9,307 nt of DNA from Bacteroidales bacterium. GTDB taxonomy: Bacteria > Bacteroidota > Bacteroidia > Bacteroidales > JAGOPY01. Shown here in pieces: positions 5,945 through 9,307 of the stretch. The notes beneath the pieces were generated by a model. The model saw only the letters and a list, made by a program, of their open reading frames with translations. It was not told the DNA's origin and searched no databases. The DNA is taken from the NCBI GenBank assembly GCA_030638325.1, contig DAOWEV010000184.1:1-9307 (forward strand), read 5' to 3'. Both the position numbers and the translations under genes were made by a program. Each line of letters opens with the position of its first letter. The stretch's first letter is position 1.

Positions 5945-7207
5945 CTAAATATTCTTAAAAAGAATGGCTGCATTATGACCACCAAAACCGTAAGATGGTG
6001 AAAGTGCCAGGTGGATCTGCTTATTTATATTTTCGGAAGGAAGGTTCAGGTTATCGATGGTATCTTCTGTTAGATTGGCATGTATGGTAGAGTTTTTAAT
6101 GGAAAGTACGCTTACGATTGCTTCTATTGCACCACTTGCTCCTATGGTATGGCCCAGTATACCCTTTGTTGAGTTAATAAGCGGCTGGCCTGGTTCTTCT
6201 CCAAATAATGACTGAATAATCCTGGCTTCCACATCATCGTTTAGCATGGTGCCTGTTCCATGAGCATTGAAATAGTCTATCTTTCTGCCTTTGATCAACT
6301 TTGAGAGCATTGCTTTAATTTGTGAACCCGATTCGTCTATTTGCACCAGGCTGTGAGCATCACTGCAGGAATCATAATCAATGATCTCGGCATAGATGCG
6401 GACCCCGCGTTTCAGGGCTGATTCGAGCTCTTCGAGGATCAATATGCCCCCGCCCCCTTCTGCAAATAAAAACCCGCTTCTTTTCTTGGAGAAAGGCCGC
6501 GGCAAGCCATCCTCAGATTGGGTCAATGTGCCCAGTGAATCAAATCCGCGCATGATGGTGCCGCTGTTGTCCTGAAGGCATTCGACACCCCCTGTTATGG
6601 CAATATCTGCCAGGCCGTTTTTTATGTTGCGGTAGGCCTCTCCAATCGCATAGGTTCCGGAAGCACAGGAAGCATTTATCGTATAATTTGGCCCCTGAAT
6701 TCCGAATAATATAGAGATCCAGCTTGCGGCGGAATCGGGCATAATAGACGGGATTACCATCCTGTTGAACCTTGTACTTAATCCATGTTCAGAGAGCAAT
6801 TCAGAGTTCGCGCCAAAGGTATGGGAAGCAAATGCCTCAAATCCTGCTTTCAGGCTACAAATTCCTATGCCTAACAAAACCATTGCATTGTTAAGAATTC
6901 TCTGATCGGTTGATGCAATCCCTGCATCTTCAAGCGCCAGTTTAGTCCCAACAACAGCTAATTTTGAAGTTTCCTCCATCAGGATTTTATACTTATTTGG
7001 GAAACCATGATCTGCAATATCAATCTCAGGAAAGGGAACGTAAAATCCTGAATGGAATTTATAGTTCTTCTTAAATTGTTCAGGGATCTTACACGATTTT
7101 ATACGCGAATCCAACAAATTCTTCCAAAACTCCTGTTTTCCGGTCCCTATTGAAGTTACCGGGCCCAGGCCTGTAATTACTACCCTTTTCAACGCTTCCG
7201 GACTCAT
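5945..7207 (-). CDS. beta-ketoacyl-ACP synthase (KAS I/II, FabF-like)
   Basis: The 420-residue thiolase-fold protein has a complete decarboxylating ketosynthase triad. Cys181 lies in NASCASGTYAIG, His316 in NAHGTGTMLND, and His353 in STKGILGHTIGASGA with the supporting Lys348. The N-terminus RVVITGLGPVTSIG (8-21), the RPFSKKRSGFLFAEGGG gate region (237-253) and the C-terminal SPSYGFGGHNA (403-413) all fit the FabF family, and the length is normal. It should extend an acyl chain on ACP with a malonyl-ACP unit. The catalytic residues are intact, so it is not a chain-length-factor partner. The sequence is fairly divergent from housekeeping FabF in the segment 40-150, and it sits among tailoring genes, which suggests a secondary-metabolism or specialised-lipid KAS (inference). 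It follows the ThiL-like gene after a 147-bp repeat-bearing spacer and has no clear Shine-Dalgarno sequence. Confidence 0.93.
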   Translation of the reverse strand: MSPEALKRVVITGLGPVTSIGTGKQEFWKNLLDSRIKSCKIPEQFKKNYKFHSGFYVPFPEIDIADHGFPNKYKILMEETSKLAVVGTKLALEDAGIASTDQRILNNAMVLLGIGICSLKAGFEAFASHTFGANSELLSEHGLSTRFNRMVIPSIMPDSAASWISILFGIQGPNYTINASCASGTYAIGEAYRNIKNGLADIAITGGVECLQDNSGTIMRGFDSLGTLTQSEDGLPRPFSKKRSGFLFAEGGGGILILEELESALKRGVRIYAEIIDYDSCSDAHSLVQIDESGSQIKAMLSKLIKGRKIDYFNAHGTGTMLNDDVEARIIQSLFGEEPGQPLINSTKGILGHTIGASGAIEAIVSVLSIKNSTIHANLTEDTIDNLNLPSENINKQIHLALSPSYGFGGHNAAILFKNI

Positions 7208-7256
7208 TGTTCTAAGAATCTATGTTATTTCAAAACAAGTATCGAACTAAAACCAC

Positions 7257-7310
7257 TTGCAGGTTACAAGTTGCAGGTTACAGGTTACGAGTTACAGGTT
7301 ACAGATTGCG
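7257..7310. repeat. degenerate tandem repeat of an AGGTTAC-type unit
   Basis: The spacer between the ThiL-like and ketosynthase genes contains repeated AGGTTAC-type units: TTGCAGGTTACA, AGTTGCAGGTTACA, GGTTACGAGTTACA, then GGTTACAGATTGCG. Five near-identical GTTAC words occur within about 45 bp. No ORF, promoter box or U-tract is seen with them. Repeats of this look are, to my memory, common in spacers of Bacteroidetes genomes, which supports the taxon but gives no function. Confidence 0.8.
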
Positions 7311-7354
7311 CGTTGAAACCTGAAACATGCAACAAAAAATCAGACAACATGTTG

Positions 7355-8362
7355 TTAAGTTTGACTTTTTAAGTATCTAAATAATGCGTTTAAATATTCG
7401 CCAGTATCCTTGTAGCTCCTCGCTGAAATATTGAAAGCATCAAAATTGATCACCCTGTTATCCTCAATCAGTATTTTTCCTGTATCAGCCCTGACCTCTC
7501 CAATCCTGGATACCCGGATATTTTTATCCCCTGCCTGAAGCAGAAAGTCTTTAACATCCCTCTTTTTAATGGTAAACAACAACTCATATTCACCACACTC
7601 GCCCATAAAAAGCAAGGTTTGGGGCTTTGAAAAGAGCTGGCATCCAAGCAAACCTTCTTTTAGATAAGGCAAATCCGATACCTGATATCCTACATTATTT
7701 ATATCTGCAATTGTATTCAGTGCATTTAATACACCATCACTTGTATCTATGCATGAGGTTGCAAATTGGTTGATCAGTTTTGATTCAGGCAATCTCAGTT
7801 TAAAACTTGTTTTGTATTTACTACTTAGTTCCCGTACGTTTCGGTTATCATCATATATGCTCAGTGCAGCCTCCAGGTTGCCGGCGCCAACATCTCCTGT
7901 CATAAAGATTAGTTCACCGGGAAGTGCGCCTTTTCTCGATAAATTCCTGCCCGGTTCGCCAAGACAAATTCCAGTGTAATGCCAGTTATCTGATACGCCA
8001 AGGTCTCCGCCGATAAAGACCCCTCCGGCGCTTTTAAGTGCAGCAGAGATCCCTGTAGCAAAATCTCCGATATACTTTGTTGACCAGGCCCTTGAAACCT
8101 GCATACTGTGTGCGTAAAACCTGGGTGTTCCGCCACTGGCCAGGATATCACTCACTGTGCAAACAACTACGTTCCATCCAAGTGTATATGGATCATCATC
8201 CCTGAAAAGATCCTCTCCGGAGAATTCATCGGTTGTGAAAAGCACCGGGACTCCTGAAAATTCGATAAGCTCCGCATCCGATTCAAAGAAATCATTCAGA
8301 TGGCCTTTCCCCCTAGGGATACGGTCTAAAATTTGATGGATTATTTCCTTTTCCTGGTCCAT
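7355..8362 (-). CDS. PurM/ThiL-superfamily kinase-like protein (AIR synthase related)
   Basis: This 335-residue protein has the two-domain layout of thiamine-monophosphate kinase and the wider PurM/SelD/HypE superfamily of ATP-using enzymes. Recognisable ThiL positions are TTDEFSGEDLF (43-53), VSDILASGGTP (70-80), IGGDLG (117-122), GALPGELIFMTGDVGAG (145-161), IDTSDGVLNAL (205-215) and GECGEYELLF (254-263). The first metal site, normally G(I)GDDAA, is reduced to ESDAEL (27-32) with a single Asp29. The normal GGEDYEL has become GECGEYEL. These changes, and the lack of any thiamine gene nearby, argue against true ThiL and for a specialised kinase or ATP-dependent activating enzyme; the substrate is unknown. 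The ATG at 8362 is preferred to a TTG at 8389 because it has an AGGA sequence 8 nt upstream and avoids the spacer. It begins 29 nt after the B12 radical SAM stop, probably in the same transcript. Confidence 0.8.
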   Translation of the reverse strand: MDQEKEIIHQILDRIPRGKGHLNDFFESDAELIEFSGVPVLFTTDEFSGEDLFRDDDPYTLGWNVVVCTVSDILASGGTPRFYAHSMQVSRAWSTKYIGDFATGISAALKSAGGVFIGGDLGVSDNWHYTGICLGEPGRNLSRKGALPGELIFMTGDVGAGNLEAALSIYDDNRNVRELSSKYKTSFKLRLPESKLINQFATSCIDTSDGVLNALNTIADINNVGYQVSDLPYLKEGLLGCQLFSKPQTLLFMGECGEYELLFTIKKRDVKDFLLQAGDKNIRVSRIGEVRADTGKILIEDNRVINFDAFNISARSYKDTGEYLNALFRYLKSQT

Positions 8363-8370
8363 GTTGGTTT

Positions 8371-8374
8371 TCCT
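8371..8374 (-). promoter_or_regulatory. Shine-Dalgarno-like AGGA deciding the start of the ThiL-like gene
   Basis: Read on the minus strand, GCAGGAAAACCAAC directly precedes the ATG at 8362. The AGGA core is 8 nt from the start codon. It is the only clear Shine-Dalgarno-like site that I noticed at a gene start in this window, and it is what favours ATG 8362 over the upstream TTG at 8389. Confidence 0.6.
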
Positions 8375-8391
8375 GCAAGTCAGGATCAAAT

Positions 8392-9307
8392 TTATGATAA
8401 TTTTTCAAATAATTCTGACTTTATTCTATCTATTCTTTTTGCTTCAACTTTTACTTGTTTCATATGTCCGTAATTAGTGGCAAAGTATAATACGGGGTTA
8501 TACAAATTACCTGAAAATCGTTTCAGAACTGACGATATTTTATAAAACTTTTTCCTTGCATTGACTTTGCCCATCTGGAGTTCGTAAGGTGTCATATTTT
8601 TGGGTTTGAATACAACCGTATTATGATCGTAATACCTCCAGTCTGTAGTTGTCAAACGGTTTTCCTTTTTCATATCATCATAAACTTTTGTTCCGGGATA
8701 AGGAGTTAATATGTTGAAGGAAACAGTACTGACTTTATTTTTTATTAAGAATTGAACGGTTTCATCAAATATTTCTTTTGTGTCGTTATCAAAACCAAAG
8801 ACCATTGATGCATGGATAAGAATACCCATCTTTTTAATCCTTTTCAAGGCGCTTTCCAAATGTTCAATTTCCTTAATTGCCTTATGCATAGTTTTTAGCT
8901 GTTTCTCCGACACACTTTCAATTCCGAAGAACAGTGCTTTGCATCCACTTTCTGCTGCAAGTTGCATAAGTGTGCTATCTCTCACAAGCAATGATACAGA
9001 AGCCTGTCCTACCCATTTAATTTTCAAAGGTTTAATTGCCGTGAATAATGCTTTCGCATACTGTGGATGGCCAATAATATTATCATCCAGAAACATAAAA
9101 TTCTTTGCACCGGATTCCTGAATGTCCCGTACTACATTTTCTATAGGTACATGTCTCATTTTTTTCCCAAAAAGATTTGTGACACAGCAAAAATCACAAT
9201 TGTAAGGGCATCCCCGGGTTGTCATTATCGGAACAAGTTTAAACAGTCTTTTTTTGATAATTTTGCTGAAATCTTTAGGAACATATTTATTTAGATCAGG
9301 TATCGGA
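8392..9307 (-). CDS. B12-binding-type radical SAM protein, C-terminal part
   Basis: The frame is open to the window edge, giving 304 visible residues before the TAA. The first ATG in view (9225) is internal: in-frame codons upstream encode PIPDLNKYVPKDFSK, the usual 'PxPD' linker between an N-terminal cobalamin domain and the radical SAM core. The core has CPYNCDFC (visible Cys33, Cys37, Cys40), then FLDDNIIG, FGIESVSE and ASMVFGFDND, and a C-terminal stretch beginning PYPGTKVYDDM. This pattern is typical of the B12-binding radical SAM / DUF4070-type proteins related to HpnP- and HpnJ-like enzymes. Such enzymes methylate unactivated carbons or do ring and C-C chemistry. The cobalamin domain itself is outside the window, so its presence is inferred. 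The gene lies just upstream of the ThiL-like gene and may not be the first gene of its operon. Confidence 0.88.
   Translation of the reverse strand, partial: PIPDLNKYVPKDFSKIIKKRLFKLVPIMTTRGCPYNCDFCCVTNLFGKKMRHVPIENVVRDIQESGAKNFMFLDDNIIGHPQYAKALFTAIKPLKIKWVGQASVSLLVRDSTLMQLAAESGCKALFFGIESVSEKQLKTMHKAIKEIEHLESALKRIKKMGILIHASMVFGFDNDTKEIFDETVQFLIKNKVSTVSFNILTPYPGTKVYDDMKKENRLTTTDWRYYDHNTVVFKPKNMTPYELQMGKVNARKKFYKISSVLKRFSGNLYNPVLYFATNYGHMKQVKVEAKRIDRIKSELFEKLS

Noticed and set aside
7355..8362. Thiamine biosynthesis gene thiL
   Set aside because: The fold fits, but two key motifs are altered and no thiamine gene or TPP riboswitch is nearby, so the symbol would be misleading.
8780..9294. Plus-strand open frames at the right end
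   Set aside because: They lie opposite the radical SAM core, which has its full CxxxCxxC motif; they are shadows of that gene.
1..9307. Ladderane, sulfonolipid, flexirubin or dialkylresorcinol cluster
   Set aside because: Single genes overlap with each (FabF, ACP and radical SAM; alpha-oxoamine synthase; ketosynthase), but the hallmark partners such as phytoene-desaturase-like proteins, cysteate synthase, or DarA/DarB-type proteins are not seen.

Overview
The window looks like part of a chromosome from a member of the Bacteroidetes (Bacteroidota), probably an anaerobic environmental or gut-type lineage. The reasons are moderately AT-rich coding DNA, very AT-rich spacers with short text-like tandem repeats, scarce Shine-Dalgarno sequences, and one good match to the Bacteroidetes promoter (TTTG, 19 bp, TAnnTTTG). 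The two radical-SAM proteins and the Fe-S flavoprotein suit a low-oxygen life. The taxon is inferred; no rRNA or marker gene is present.

All nine recognisable genes lie on the minus strand, so the order of transcription runs from high to low coordinates. The upstream block is: a B12-type radical SAM protein (8392-9307, start outside the window), a PurM/ThiL-like kinase-fold protein (7355-8362), a spacer with a tandem repeat, and a FabF-type beta-ketoacyl-ACP synthase (5945-7207). A 467-bp gap follows, holding an imperfect inverted-repeat element (about 5745-5900) and a promoter (5495-5525).

The downstream block is: an NAD(P)-dependent SDR/epimerase-type reductase (4440-5477), a radical SAM protein with a SPASM-like C-terminus (3142-4440) and a UbiA-family membrane prenyltransferase (2102-3145). 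These three overlap by 1 and 4 nt. After a 100-bp spacer come an OYE-family flavin/Fe-S oxidoreductase (805-2001), an acyl carrier protein (557-799) and the N-terminal half of a PLP-dependent alpha-oxoamine synthase (1-553), again very tightly packed.

Taken together this reads as a biosynthetic gene cluster rather than housekeeping DNA. My inferred logic is as follows. The ketosynthase and ACP make or carry an acyl chain. The alpha-oxoamine synthase condenses acyl-ACP with an amino acid to give an alpha-aminoketone. The SDR and the OYE-like enzyme reduce carbonyl or enoyl groups. The ThiL-like protein phosphorylates or otherwise ATP-activates an intermediate. The UbiA protein attaches an isoprenoid or other lipid group at the membrane. 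The two radical SAM enzymes make difficult C-H, C-C or methyl modifications. I do not recognise this gene combination as a characterised pathway, and the product is unknown. Both ends of the cluster run off the window.
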